NCBI RefSeq assembly: GCF_000368925.1
Contig: NZ_KB849755.1
Span: 1,672,001-1,736,000, forward strand
DNA from: Acinetobacter bereziniae LMG 1003 = CIP 70.12
Lineage (GTDB): Bacteria > Pseudomonadota > Gammaproteobacteria > Pseudomonadales > Moraxellaceae
Length of the DNA stretch: 64,000 nucleotides
Direction of reading: 5' to 3'
Below are positions 44,115 through 52,869 of this stretch, one piece after another. Under the pieces are notes generated by a model. It saw only the letters and a program-made list of their open reading frames with translations, was not told the DNA's origin and made no database searches. The position numbers and the translations under genes are program-made. The stretch's first letter is position 1, and every line of letters starts with the position of its first letter.

Positions 44115-44723
44115 CGAGAAACCTCACTTATTTGTGACCAATTTAACACTTAATAAATATTATGTGAATTATATTAGTGTTTATTTAAGTGACTGCTGAA
44201 TCTAAATCAAACCTATCTCTTGTGATTATTCCAATATGATTATTTTATGGAATATCTCCTATAATCTAGATACACTCACCCAACTCCATCGATATAATTC
44301 TTCATTACATTAGCAATATTTAAAAATACTCAATTTAATTCACATATTTTCCGAAAAGTATTTGATTAAATGGTCAAATACCCTAATCGCAAATTATTTA
44401 TTAAAACTCAATAATACCAAACCGATACAGTGAACTTAATTTGATAATAAATTGACCATAACATATTTAAATTTTAAAAATGCTTAAAAATAGTCATATA
44501 AATTTATGATAAAAACTCAATTAAGATTTAAAAGTAAATGCAAAGCTAATAAATATAATACTCTTGATGTTTTTATATTCTATCTTTTTAAAATGTATTT
44601 GAAGATTTATGTCAAAATTGTAATTTTAAACTTAACAATTTCATTAAAATTCATTTAAATAATTTCATTGAATTGATCAATTTTGATAAATAATGGTATT
44701 TTTAATCAACTTAATATTGCCAT
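44115..44723. other. Long AT-rich region without recognisable genes
   Basis: About 610 bp of very AT-rich DNA. I see no open frame with coding character, no tRNA-like fold, no rho-independent terminator away from its right edge, and no repeat. It includes the promoter region of the NTF2-like gene at its left end. Confidence 0.5.
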
Positions 44724-44753
44724 AAAAAAAGCATGTAAATCACATGCTTTTTT
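44724..44753 (-). terminator. yegP terminator
   Basis: Stem AAAAAAGCATGT / ACATGCTTTTTT with a 5-nt loop, 17 bp after the stop on the minus strand. Confidence 0.85.
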
Positions 44754-44769
44754 AGAAAATTTTAACAGT

Positions 44770-45114
44770 CTATTCTGCTTGTTCAGTTAAATCTTTAATT
44801 TTCTCAGAAGGACCATTTTTCTTTACAGATTCAATCCCATTATCGCGCGCTGCATCACCCGAATAAAATTGGCTCGTTCCAATGATTTGATGATTTGCGG
44901 CTTTTAAATTGAAGTAGGGTTTACCATTTTTGGCTTCAAGGCGATCATAACGAGCATCATCGGGGCTATTTTTTTGTACAGAAGCAATACCGTTCTGTGC
45001 TGAAGCCTTTGCTTTATACAATTCACTGGTAAGAATAATTTCTCCATTTCCTGCTTTCAATACAAAGCGATATTGACCATCTTTTGCTTGACTAATTTCA
45101 TACCATCCTGACAT
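44770..45114 (-). CDS. yegP: YegP family protein (two DUF1508 repeats)
   Basis: A 114-residue protein made of two similar halves, each with the DUF1508 pattern: 'GQYRFVLKAGNGEIILTSELYKAKASAQNGIASVQKN' and 'GKPYFNLKAANHQIIGTSQFYSGDAARDNGIESVKKN'. The function is unknown; family members are small, often stress-linked proteins. A strong GAGGTG lies 4 bp before the ATG. Monocistronic. Confidence 0.9.
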   Translation of the reverse strand: MSGWYEISQAKDGQYRFVLKAGNGEIILTSELYKAKASAQNGIASVQKNSPDDARYDRLEAKNGKPYFNLKAANHQIIGTSQFYSGDAARDNGIESVKKNGPSEKIKDLTEQAE

Positions 45115-45352
45115 GGCTCACCTCTTGATTGTTTTCAGTTTATTTTATTACACAGCGCTTATTGGATATAAATTACGCTACTGATATGAAATATAAATGA
45201 CTTTTGATTTTTTAAAAAGACTAATTTGTTATGACTTTATGCTGAATGTAACGACGATAAGAAGCGATTAGGAAAATTTTTAAATATTCTTTATTATCAA
45301 ACAGAAACATATCTTTAATTAATTTCCTCATTACAATTTAATGTTCAATCAT

Positions 45353-45811
45353 TTATCGACTAAATGCATCTGTATGACCATAGCTTTTATATTTTATCTT
45401 GAGTAGTCGTTCAATTTCGGAATCATTGCCACGCAAAAACTTTTCCAAACAGTCACGAAATACCTCAAAAGGCACATCATCGTTATCAAAGCTTGGCATG
45501 CTTTCAGATTTAAATAAACCAAAAAGATGTGACTTTTGCTGTTTTTGATACAGTTCTGCATGCACATTAAAATTATATTGATCGTGACTGTAGGCAATCA
45601 AAAGACCACCAAACTTACGCCCACTCTGTATCTGCTCAACCTGAAAAAAGGGAAACTCGCCTTGATGTTGCTCTAACATCCCCCAAACAGCTTGTTTCGA
45701 CCAATCAATTTGATCAAAGCTATTTAAAATTTGAGTGGATGCATTACTTTCAAAATCTAAAGAAGAGCGTTCAGACTCATTCAATAATTCAATTTGAATT
45801 TTAAAACTCAT
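45353..45811 (-). CDS. Hypothetical protein
   Basis: A 152-residue soluble, acidic protein that I do not recognise. It begins 'MSFKIQIELLNESERSSLDFESNAS' and has no signal peptide or cysteine. AGAGG lies 9 bp before the ATG at 45811 but touches the alternative ATG at 45820, which decides the start. It lies downstream of bioD in the same direction with 99 bp between, but nothing ties it to biotin synthesis. Confidence 0.68.
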   Translation of the reverse strand: MSFKIQIELLNESERSSLDFESNASTQILNSFDQIDWSKQAVWGMLEQHQGEFPFFQVEQIQSGRKFGGLLIAYSHDQYNFNVHAELYQKQQKSHLFGLFKSESMPSFDNDDVPFEVFRDCLEKFLRGNDSEIERLLKIKYKSYGHTDAFSR

Positions 45812-45910
45812 CAGCAGCATCCTCTCTCTGTTTAAGCGCTTTCAAGTTAAAACCTACTCTCGAAAGCAAAGTATTTTTATACAGCATCAAGCACTTGATA
45901 GCGTGCTTTA

Positions 45911-46555
45911 TCATGAGATTACTGGAATATCGATCCAGATACTGTTCGGAAAATGTTTCCCTAAATAGGCTTTTAAATATTCTGCGGTATCTTTTGAAAT
46001 TAGTTCATCCTGAGATTCATCATTTAAGTTATAGGCAAGCGCATACAACTCTAAATCACGACTCTTCAATGCTTCTAAACTTAAAATCGTATGATTAATA
46101 CTCCCTAAACGACCAGAACTCACTAAAATCACTGGCAGTTTTTTCTGAGCGATATAATCAATTGTCAGCAGCTCTGTAGTGAGTGGCACCATCAAACCAC
46201 CGGCACCTTCCAATAAAACAGCTTCATAGTTTTGTGCAAGTTGATCTGTGGCAGATTCAATTTTTTGGAAGTCGATTTCACGTCCATCTATTTGTGTTGC
46301 CAAATGTGGTGATGCAGGATAAGTAAAAATTTCTGGCATGGTCAGTTTGGTTTCATCTTCTGGAAACCAGCCCATGCCCATAATTTCTCGATGTTGTTGA
46401 ATATCTTCTGATATATCTGTATTACCAGTCTGAATCAACTTTTGAGTAATAGTTTTACGCCCTTGCGCATTCCACAATTTTGCTAAATATCCCGTCGTAT
46501 AGGTCTTGCCAATCCCCGTATCTATTCCACTAATAAAGTAAACTGATCCAGTCAT
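45911..46555 (-). CDS. bioD: Dethiobiotin synthetase
   Basis: ATP-dependent closure of the ureido ring, converting DAPA to dethiobiotin. The 214-residue protein has the P-loop GIDTGIGKT (10-18) and 'LLEGAGGLMVPL'. The ATG at 46555 overlaps the bioC stop (ATGA); an upstream start at 46576 lies inside bioC and is rejected. Last of the bioA-bioF-bioC-bioD run. Confidence 0.95.
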   Translation of the reverse strand: MTGSVYFISGIDTGIGKTYTTGYLAKLWNAQGRKTITQKLIQTGNTDISEDIQQHREIMGMGWFPEDETKLTMPEIFTYPASPHLATQIDGREIDFQKIESATDQLAQNYEAVLLEGAGGLMVPLTTELLTIDYIAQKKLPVILVSSGRLGSINHTILSLEALKSRDLELYALAYNLNDESQDELISKDTAEYLKAYLGKHFPNSIWIDIPVIS

Positions 46556-47340
46556 GACATTCTCCGCGCGATACAATAAATAGGATGATAAGTCAGGCGA
46601 TACTGAAGTACTCCTGCCTCATCAACATAAGAAAACTGTTGATAATTTTGGTAAAAATCCATAAGGCTTTGCTTTGTCCAACGGAATGAAGAAGCCGTTG
46701 CGGTTACACCTGTGGCTTTTAAATGTTGTAAAACTTGTTTGGGATGGGTAAAAGTCAACTGTTCAATCTGCTCAGATAAATGCAAAATTTCAAAACCATT
46801 TTTCTGCAATTTAGCCTGTAAGTCCTTGATAGATAAATAGCTCAATCCCTGCCCTGTTAAGCTTTTAATTTCTCGCAAATTGTGCTGACCAAAACTCGAA
46901 AAACACAGTTCGGCTTGTGCGGTTAAATGATGAAACGCCTGTTTAAAAATCGCATCTAAATCATTTATCCACTGTAGGGCAGAGCTTGAAGCAACCAAGT
47001 TCAAGTTTTGTGGAAACTCAAGTTGTTCAATATCCCCAATTAACCAGTTTACCTGAGGGTTACTTATTACATTAAAGTTAAAATGCTGCTGAACATCTTC
47101 ATAAAGATCATTCAAAATCAAATCTTTGATATTGAATTTTTGTATTAAAAGCTGGGTTAGATTTCCTGAACCACAACCAATTTCAAATACTTTGTCATAC
47201 TCACCAACACCATATTGAGTGATTAAATCAGACAAATGCTGAGCAATTTTTCTTTGCACGATTGCTTGTTCTGGATAGCTCTGCCCTGCCTGCGCAAAAC
47301 GCAACGCAATCTGTGACATATCAAGTTTTAGAGATTTCAC
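46552..47340 (-). CDS. bioC: Malonyl-ACP O-methyltransferase
   Basis: SAM-dependent methylation of malonyl-ACP, which disguises it for fatty-acid elongation toward pimelate. The 262-residue class I methyltransferase has the SAM loop 'VFEIGCGSGNLTQLL' and 'LVASSSALQWINDLDAIF' as in BioC. The start is a GTG at 47340 with a weak TGAG upstream. An ATG at 47319 is an alternative that would shorten it by 7 residues. The bioD ATG overlaps its stop. Confidence 0.92.
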   Translation of the reverse strand: MKSLKLDMSQIALRFAQAGQSYPEQAIVQRKIAQHLSDLITQYGVGEYDKVFEIGCGSGNLTQLLIQKFNIKDLILNDLYEDVQQHFNFNVISNPQVNWLIGDIEQLEFPQNLNLVASSSALQWINDLDAIFKQAFHHLTAQAELCFSSFGQHNLREIKSLTGQGLSYLSIKDLQAKLQKNGFEILHLSEQIEQLTFTHPKQVLQHLKATGVTATASSFRWTKQSLMDFYQNYQQFSYVDEAGVLQYRLTYHPIYCIARRMS

Positions 47341-47363
47341 ATTCAGCTCACAATACGTTCTGC

Positions 47364-48533
47364 TTACAATAGGGGAATCAGCTGATCTAAATCAGCTCGA
47401 GATATTTGAGCAGTTAAAGAAATACGTAACCTTGAGCCGTGTTGTGGAACAGTCGGTGGACGTACAGGCATAATGTAAAACCCTGCTTCTTGTAAAGTTT
47501 TTGCCTTCATCACTGTTTGGCTTGAGTCGCCAATAATCACGGGAACAATATGAGAAGTAGATGGACAATCAAAGCCCTTCGCTTGTACAGCCTGTTGTAA
47601 GTACCCACTGGTATTGTATAAATGTTGGCGCAATTGATTTAAACCTAAAACTTTCTGAAAGATAAAATTTGTCCAAGCCATACAAACTGGGGGTTGAGCC
47701 GTACTAAAAATCAAAGGACGCATCGAATTAATCAGAAACGCTCGAATGACTGGGTGACAAATTAAATAGCCACCAACTGATGCAATTGCCTTACCGAAAG
47801 TTCCAACTAAAAAATCAATCTCTTCGATCACTTGATATTGCTCAGCACAACCCAAACCGTGCTCACCTCGAACACCGATTGCATGTGCTTCATCTACATA
47901 TAACATGACTTTGCAAAACTGCTTTTTAATCTCAACCAATTTTGTTAAATCTGTTTCATCACCATCCATACTAAAAATGGATTCAGTCACCACAATAATC
48001 CGCTCAAAAGCCTCATCATCATGATATTTAAGCAACAATTGAGCCAAATGTTCGAGATCATTATGTCGATAGCGCACATATTTTGCGGATGACAAACGGA
48101 TGCCATCAATCATGCTGGCATGAATTAATTTATCAGCAAGAATCAGTGTCTTACTATCAGCAAGAGCAGGCAGAATACCAATATTCATATGATAGCCACT
48201 GTTAAACAGCAACGCAGCACGACCGTTAAAAGCTTGAGTTAAACTTTCTTCTAGCAATTCATATTCTGGAAAATTCCCCGTCAACAAGCGTGAAGATGAA
48301 GAGCTCATTCGGTGCTGAGCATTTGGCGTTTCATCAAAGAATTGCTTTCTTAGTTCAAGGTCAGAAGCCAAACCTAAATAGTCATTTGAAGCGAAATTTA
48401 GCATTTGCTGATCATGGATATATATCTCACGACCTTGCTGTGTATTTGAACTAAATTGTCGAAAGTTTCCTTGTTGCTTTAGCTCATCCAATTGTTTGGC
48501 ATAGTGGTCCAGCAATCTATTGGTTGCACTCAT
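47364..48533 (-). CDS. bioF: 8-amino-7-oxononanoate synthase
   Basis: PLP-dependent condensation of pimeloyl-ACP with alanine. The 389-residue protein has 'FASNDYLGLASD', 'HRMSSSSSRLLTGN', 'VDEAHAIGVRGEHGLG' and the PLP lysine in 'TFGKAIASVGGY'. It overlaps the bioA stop by 4 bp. Confidence 0.96.
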   Translation of the reverse strand: MSATNRLLDHYAKQLDELKQQGNFRQFSSNTQQGREIYIHDQQMLNFASNDYLGLASDLELRKQFFDETPNAQHRMSSSSSRLLTGNFPEYELLEESLTQAFNGRAALLFNSGYHMNIGILPALADSKTLILADKLIHASMIDGIRLSSAKYVRYRHNDLEHLAQLLLKYHDDEAFERIIVVTESIFSMDGDETDLTKLVEIKKQFCKVMLYVDEAHAIGVRGEHGLGCAEQYQVIEEIDFLVGTFGKAIASVGGYLICHPVIRAFLINSMRPLIFSTAQPPVCMAWTNFIFQKVLGLNQLRQHLYNTSGYLQQAVQAKGFDCPSTSHIVPVIIGDSSQTVMKAKTLQEAGFYIMPVRPPTVPQHGSRLRISLTAQISRADLDQLIPLL

Positions 48534-49849
48534 ATGTTTTGCTCCATACCGCTAACAACTTCAACCAACTGTGTAAGTAAAATATAAAGCTCACTGTCCT
48601 TAATCACATAAGGCGGCATCACATAAACCAATTTACCAAACGGACGAACCCAAATACCACGACGTACAAATTCTTGTTGTAAGGTTTTCATATCTACATT
48701 AACGGTGAGTTCAACCACACCGATTGCTCCCAATACACGGACATCAGCAACATGCTTGAGTGATTGTAATGGTGTCAAATGGCGATTAAGCTGAGTTTCG
48801 ATACGCTGAATATTGTTTTGCCAATCTTGATTTATGAGTAATTCAGTGCTTTTTACCGCCACAGCACAAGCTAAAGGATTTGCCATAAAAGTAGGACCAT
48901 GCATAAATACCCCCGCCTCTCCCTGACTAATCGTTTCAGCCACCTGCTTTGAGGTAATCGTCGCTGAAAGGGTCATATATCCACCCGTCAAACCTTTACC
49001 TATACACATGATGTCAGGTTCGACTTGCGCATGTTCCCATGCAAATAATTTTCCTGTGCGTCCAAAGCCAGTTGCAATTTCATCAAAAATTAATAAAACA
49101 TCATATTGCTCACAGAGCAATTTGGCTTGACGTAAATATTCAGGATGATAAAAACGCATCCCTCCCGCACCTTGTACAATCGGCTCAAGAATCAAACCTG
49201 CAATACTGGCATGATGTACTGCCAAAGTTTCTTCAAGTGCCGCTATATCTTGTTGATCCCATTCTTCATAAAAACCAACTTTGGGTGCAGGGACAAAAAA
49301 ACGGTTGGGTAAACTTGATCCAAAAATTTGATGCATACCTGTTACGGGATCACAGACAGACATCGCATTCCATGTATCTCCATGATAACCAGAGCGGGGG
49401 GTGACAAAATTGGTTTTTAGCGCGTTGCCTTGAGCAGACCAATATTGCACTGCCATTTTTAATGCGACTTCAACTGCAACAGAACCGGAATCTGCAAAGA
49501 AAATTTTGTCGAGACTTGGCGGAGTGATTTCAAGCAACAACTTTCCCAATTGTATCGCAGGATCATGGGTAAATCCGCCAAACATAATATGTGACATATT
49601 TTGGAGTTGATCGGTGACTGCTTGATTTAATTCAGGATGGTTATAACCATGAATCGCACACCACCATGAGGACATACCATCGATGAGTTGACGACCATCT
49701 TCAAGTTCAATTGTTGCACCAAACGCCTTTTTGACTTTAAAACTGGGTAAGGGCTGTGTCATGGATGTATAAGGATGCCAAAGATGTTCACGATCAAAAC
49801 CTAGATCATCTGCGACCAATTCGTTCGCTCGGTTGTTTAAATCGGTCAT
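48530..49849 (-). CDS. bioA: Adenosylmethionine-8-amino-7-oxononanoate aminotransferase
   Basis: Transfers an amino group from SAM to KAPA, giving DAPA. The 439-residue class III aminotransferase has 'HLWHPYTSM' near the N-terminus, 'SSWWCAIHGYNHP', 'LIFDEIATGFGRTGKLFAWE' and the PLP lysine in 'CIGKGLTGGY'. Translationally coupled to bioF. Its promoter should lie in the 110 bp after bioH; I see no convincing BirA-type operator there. Confidence 0.96.
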   Translation of the reverse strand: MTDLNNRANELVADDLGFDREHLWHPYTSMTQPLPSFKVKKAFGATIELEDGRQLIDGMSSWWCAIHGYNHPELNQAVTDQLQNMSHIMFGGFTHDPAIQLGKLLLEITPPSLDKIFFADSGSVAVEVALKMAVQYWSAQGNALKTNFVTPRSGYHGDTWNAMSVCDPVTGMHQIFGSSLPNRFFVPAPKVGFYEEWDQQDIAALEETLAVHHASIAGLILEPIVQGAGGMRFYHPEYLRQAKLLCEQYDVLLIFDEIATGFGRTGKLFAWEHAQVEPDIMCIGKGLTGGYMTLSATITSKQVAETISQGEAGVFMHGPTFMANPLACAVAVKSTELLINQDWQNNIQRIETQLNRHLTPLQSLKHVADVRVLGAIGVVELTVNVDMKTLQQEFVRRGIWVRPFGKLVYVMPPYVIKDSELYILLTQLVEVVSGMEQNI

Positions 49850-49959
49850 CCATTTACTCCAGTATCCATAGGTAAAGCAGTTACAGCAAAAACAGTGTAC
49901 CGATGTTAAACCTACAGAGAATAAAAATAAATTGCGAGATTTACCACTCGTCCAATGAT

Positions 49960-50679
49960 TTATTCTATTTTTTGTAAATATTGGCAGATTTTATCAGAAA
50001 CCAATTCAAAATTAAAAACTGGAAGCCCATGTGAACCTGTAAATAGCTCAACATCCAAAAACTTTGCATTGAATTTCTGGAAATTTTCAAAGACTTTGTG
50101 ACTAACTAAGAAATCTTGCTCTGCAAACAAGTGATATTGCTTTCCAGTATAATTTTTTAAGATCTCAACATGATTTAATTGCTCTAAGCACAACAAACCC
50201 TGTCTTAATAGTTCTAAATTTTGTGGCTTAATCAAACTTTGCAATTTAGCAAAATCTGCTTTGCTGGTTTCGCTGCCCTGGCAGACCATAAAACCAAATT
50301 TTTTCAGTGTGGCAATTGCATCATCTACAAAGGATTGTTTGAAGTTTTGAAATGTAGTTTGAGGCATTGCCGTTTGCCATTCAGCATTTGCGACAAAACA
50401 TGGATTTGAAGCCAGTGTGATCAATATCTTCTTTTGCTGATATTGTTTTTCGATTTGGTCGACCAACAAGGTTGCCAACTGCCCACCTAAAGACCAGCCA
50501 CAAATCACATCAAAGGATTGAGCCTTTTCAACATAGTATTGTAAGACTTGTTGATCCAAGGCATTAAAAATATTAATCAGCTCAACGGCATGACCTTGCT
50601 GTTCTAAGCGTTGTTGTAATGCCATGAGCAGCTTTGTTCCACCGCCCCAACCAGTAATCAGCAAAATACGTCGATTCAA
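49960..50679 (-). CDS. bioH: Alpha/beta hydrolase, probable pimeloyl-ACP methyl ester esterase
   Basis: A 239-residue alpha/beta-hydrolase. The nucleophile elbow GWSLGG has S63, as in BioH. 'LFAEQDFLVS' gives a plausible Asp, and 'GSHGLPVFNFE' the catalytic His. Position immediately upstream of bioA-F-C-D supports the BioH role of removing the methyl group from pimeloyl-ACP. The sequence is divergent from E. coli BioH, so other esterase roles or a BioH-replacing enzyme remain possible. Confidence 0.78.
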   Translation of the reverse strand: MNRRILLITGWGGGTKLLMALQQRLEQQGHAVELINIFNALDQQVLQYYVEKAQSFDVICGWSLGGQLATLLVDQIEKQYQQKKILITLASNPCFVANAEWQTAMPQTTFQNFKQSFVDDAIATLKKFGFMVCQGSETSKADFAKLQSLIKPQNLELLRQGLLCLEQLNHVEILKNYTGKQYHLFAEQDFLVSHKVFENFQKFNAKFLDVELFTGSHGLPVFNFELVSDKICQYLQKIE

Positions 50680-50805
50680 TTCAAATCACTGTTAAAAATC
50701 ATCAGAAGCGTTGATTAGAGCATGCTTAAAATAATAGAACAACAGATCTGATTACAACGCCAGAATTAGTATCTAAAAATCAAAACGTTAATGTCAATTT
50801 TTTAG

Positions 50806-51162
50806 TTATTGTTGCTTAACATCTAAATCAACCAATAATTGTTGCTTAACATCTAAATCAACCAATAAGCTTGCAGGAATCACTTTTGCCCATGTACTTT
50901 TAAATTGTTGATGGAGTTGATCTATTGCAAATTGACTATTTCTCGAAGTTTCATGCGCTTTAGAAATATCATCGGCACGAGTATAAGCAATCAAATAGTC
51001 AAGACCATCCAGTTCCACATGAAACCATGATTCTACATGCACACCTTCAGCAACAAGTGTCTGTATTGCCTCAGCTTGTCTACGATGTAATATTTCCTGC
51101 CATGCCCTCACATCATCTTTCTTATCCATTTTCAATTGGATGAGTACTGCACCGACGTCCAT
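50806..51162 (-). CDS. DUF6176-like protein with duplicated C-terminus
   Basis: A 118-residue soluble protein. The core ('LIQLKMDKKDDVRAWQEILHRRQAEAIQTLVAEGVHVESWFHVEL') looks like the DUF6176 family of dimeric alpha-beta barrel-type small proteins, of unknown function. The last 20 residues are two copies of LLVDLDVKQQ, encoded by a 30-bp tandem repeat. An upstream start at 51198 has no ribosome-binding site; the ATG at 51162 has AAGAGA 7 bp before it. Confidence 0.72.
   Translation of the reverse strand: MDVGAVLIQLKMDKKDDVRAWQEILHRRQAEAIQTLVAEGVHVESWFHVELDGLDYLIAYTRADDISKAHETSRNSQFAIDQLHQQFKSTWAKVIPASLLVDLDVKQQLLVDLDVKQQ
50808..50867. repeat. 30-bp tandem duplication in a coding region
   Basis: Two perfect head-to-tail copies, 50808-50837 and 50838-50867, at the 3' end of the DUF6176-like gene. 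The unit is a multiple of three, so the frame and the natural stop are preserved and the protein gains 10 residues. It is probably a recent slippage event. Confidence 0.92.
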
Positions 51163-51293
51163 ATTGTTCTCTTGATGATATACAACTTTAAAAATCATAA
51201 AGGCGTTTCAAATAAAAGCCAACATTTCTCCACGCGCTGTACAGCTAAACTTTGTTAGTATGGATTTAGGCTCAACGCAGCAAAGGATATACA

Positions 51294-51863
51294 ATGAAAT
51301 CACTTAAAATATTAGGTATAGGGTTACTTTCTATTTCTACCCTGTTGATGTTGAATCGGGTCAGTCATGCTGAAAATTCAATTTTTTCTTCTTATGAATC
51401 AGAACGACAATGGGTTGGAAAACCTGCGCCCAGTTTTAAACTACAAGATCAAAATTCAAAATGGCATGAACTGAGTCAATATAAAGGTAAATGGGTCGTT
51501 CTGTACTTCTATCCAAAGGATGATTCACCTGGTTGTACTCAAGAAGCCAATCAATTCAAATCACTCTATCCACAATTCATTAAGAATAATGCTGTAGTGC
51601 TTGGTGTAAGTTTGGATGATGTAAAATCTCATCAGAAATTTTCAGAAAAATTGGGACTCAATTTCCCGATTCTTGCGGATACCAATCACCAATTGGCGAA
51701 TCAGTTTGGGATTGTGCGTAATCTCGGAATTACCAAAATCGCAAAAAGAGAAACTTTCTTAATTGATCCTCAAGGCTCAATTGTGTATCACTACAGCAGT
51801 GTAAATACTCAAACGCACGCAAATCAAGTGCTTGCTGATATCCAAAAATTTTCAAAAAAATAA
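51294..51863 (+). CDS. Exported BCP/PrxQ-like peroxiredoxin
   Basis: A 189-residue thioredoxin-fold peroxidase with a cleavable signal peptide (SHA at 24-26). The active site 'YPKDDSPGCTQEANQF' has peroxidatic C81. The resolving Cys five residues later, usual in BCP, is Asn here and no other cysteine is visible, so it is a 1-Cys enzyme. It should detoxify peroxides in the periplasm. AAGGA lies 6 bp before the ATG. A terminator shared with bfr lies downstream. Confidence 0.88.
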   Translation: MKSLKILGIGLLSISTLLMLNRVSHAENSIFSSYESERQWVGKPAPSFKLQDQNSKWHELSQYKGKWVVLYFYPKDDSPGCTQEANQFKSLYPQFIKNNAVVLGVSLDDVKSHQKFSEKLGLNFPILADTNHQLANQFGIVRNLGITKIAKRETFLIDPQGSIVYHYSSVNTQTHANQVLADIQKFSKK

Positions 51864-51963
51864 TTGTATAAAGCCTTAGCTATGATGGCATGCTATTTAA
51901 TTAGCACTTAAACATCGAACAAATGATTGAGCTTGTTTGGTGCTGAAATAGCTCGACACCAAT

Positions 51964-52000
51964 AAAAAAAGCCTTTAGATGATAAAATCTAAAGGCTTTT
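51964..52000 (-). terminator. bfr terminator (probably bidirectional)
   Basis: Stem AAAAGCCTTTAGAT / ATCTAAAGGCTTTT with a 6-nt loop, between the convergent peroxiredoxin and bfr stops. Confidence 0.88.
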
Positions 52001-52018
52001 GATCTCATACAGCAACTC

Positions 52019-52483
52019 TTACATTTGCGACTGAATATAGTTTTGCAAACCAATCAATTCAATCAAACGCAATTGTTTTTCTAACCAATACGTATGGTCT
52101 TCTTCTGTGTCATTCATTTGCTGACGAAGCATATCACGGGTAACGTAGTCACCTTTTTCTTCACACAGTTTTACGCCCTGTGCAAGTTTTTCACGCACAT
52201 GATATTCCAACGCCAAATCTGCTTTTAAGCAAGTCACCACATCTTCACCAGTGACGATATCATCTCGATTCATATTCGGTGTACCTTCAAGGAAAAGTAC
52301 ACGGCGAATTAAAGCATCAGCATGTGAAGCTTCTTCTTGCATTTCATGATCGATACGCTCATAAATTTTGCTTAAGCCCCAATCCTCGTACATACGAGAA
52401 TGAATGAGGTATTGATCACGAGCAGCCAGTTCGCCACCGATCAACATATTTAGATAGTCTACGACTTCTGGATTGCCACGCAT
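52019..52483 (-). CDS. bfr: Bacterioferritin homologue lacking the haem-ligand Met
   Basis: A 154-residue four-helix ferritin that oxidises and stores iron as 24-mers. The start 'MRGNPEVVDYLNMLIGGELAARDQY' and the ferroxidase residues E18, E51, H54, the Glu of 'LALEYH' (E93) and E-x2-H in 'DTEEDH' are present. Position 52, the methionine that binds haem in E. coli Bfr, is Ala. It therefore resembles the haem-free FtnA-type bacterioferritins known in Pseudomonas. The frame is open to 52546, but the ATG at 52483 has GGAG 8 bp upstream and the standard N-terminus. Confidence 0.93.
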   Translation of the reverse strand: MRGNPEVVDYLNMLIGGELAARDQYLIHSRMYEDWGLSKIYERIDHEMQEEASHADALIRRVLFLEGTPNMNRDDIVTGEDVVTCLKADLALEYHVREKLAQGVKLCEEKGDYVTRDMLRQQMNDTEEDHTYWLEKQLRLIELIGLQNYIQSQM

Positions 52484-52869
52484 TTCAATTACTCCACATT
52501 CTTTTGCAATAGTATGGGCAAATTTTATAAAATTTGCAAAAGGCAAAATGTGTAAGTTTATGATTTTTATAAAATTAAAATGAGAAACATACGCATTTGC
52601 AATTCAAATAAGTAATTTTCTATATATAAAATAACCTCTTGCAATAATTCACCATACTTTTGATGGCGATTTATTGCTAAAAATGACAATGATTTATTTT
52701 GTAACCATTAAAAATGCTTCTTATTTGCCATCATGATTTTGTTTTCTATTAAATTTTAATCGCGAAACTCAAGCGATCACTTTTTTAATTTTTTTAATGC
52801 TAATATTTCAAGACAACATTCGCCTTAATATTTATGATATTGAATATTAAAAATTAGAAGGAAAAAATA
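52484..52869. other. Divergent intergenic region bfr / epimerase
   Basis: 386 bp, very AT-rich, without a gene. It must hold both promoters. No convincing Fur box or other operator was found. Confidence 0.4.

Noticed and set aside
49850..49959. BirA-type biotin operator upstream of bioA
   Set aside because: A partial GGTTTAAC-like half-site is present but no symmetric partner at the right distance.
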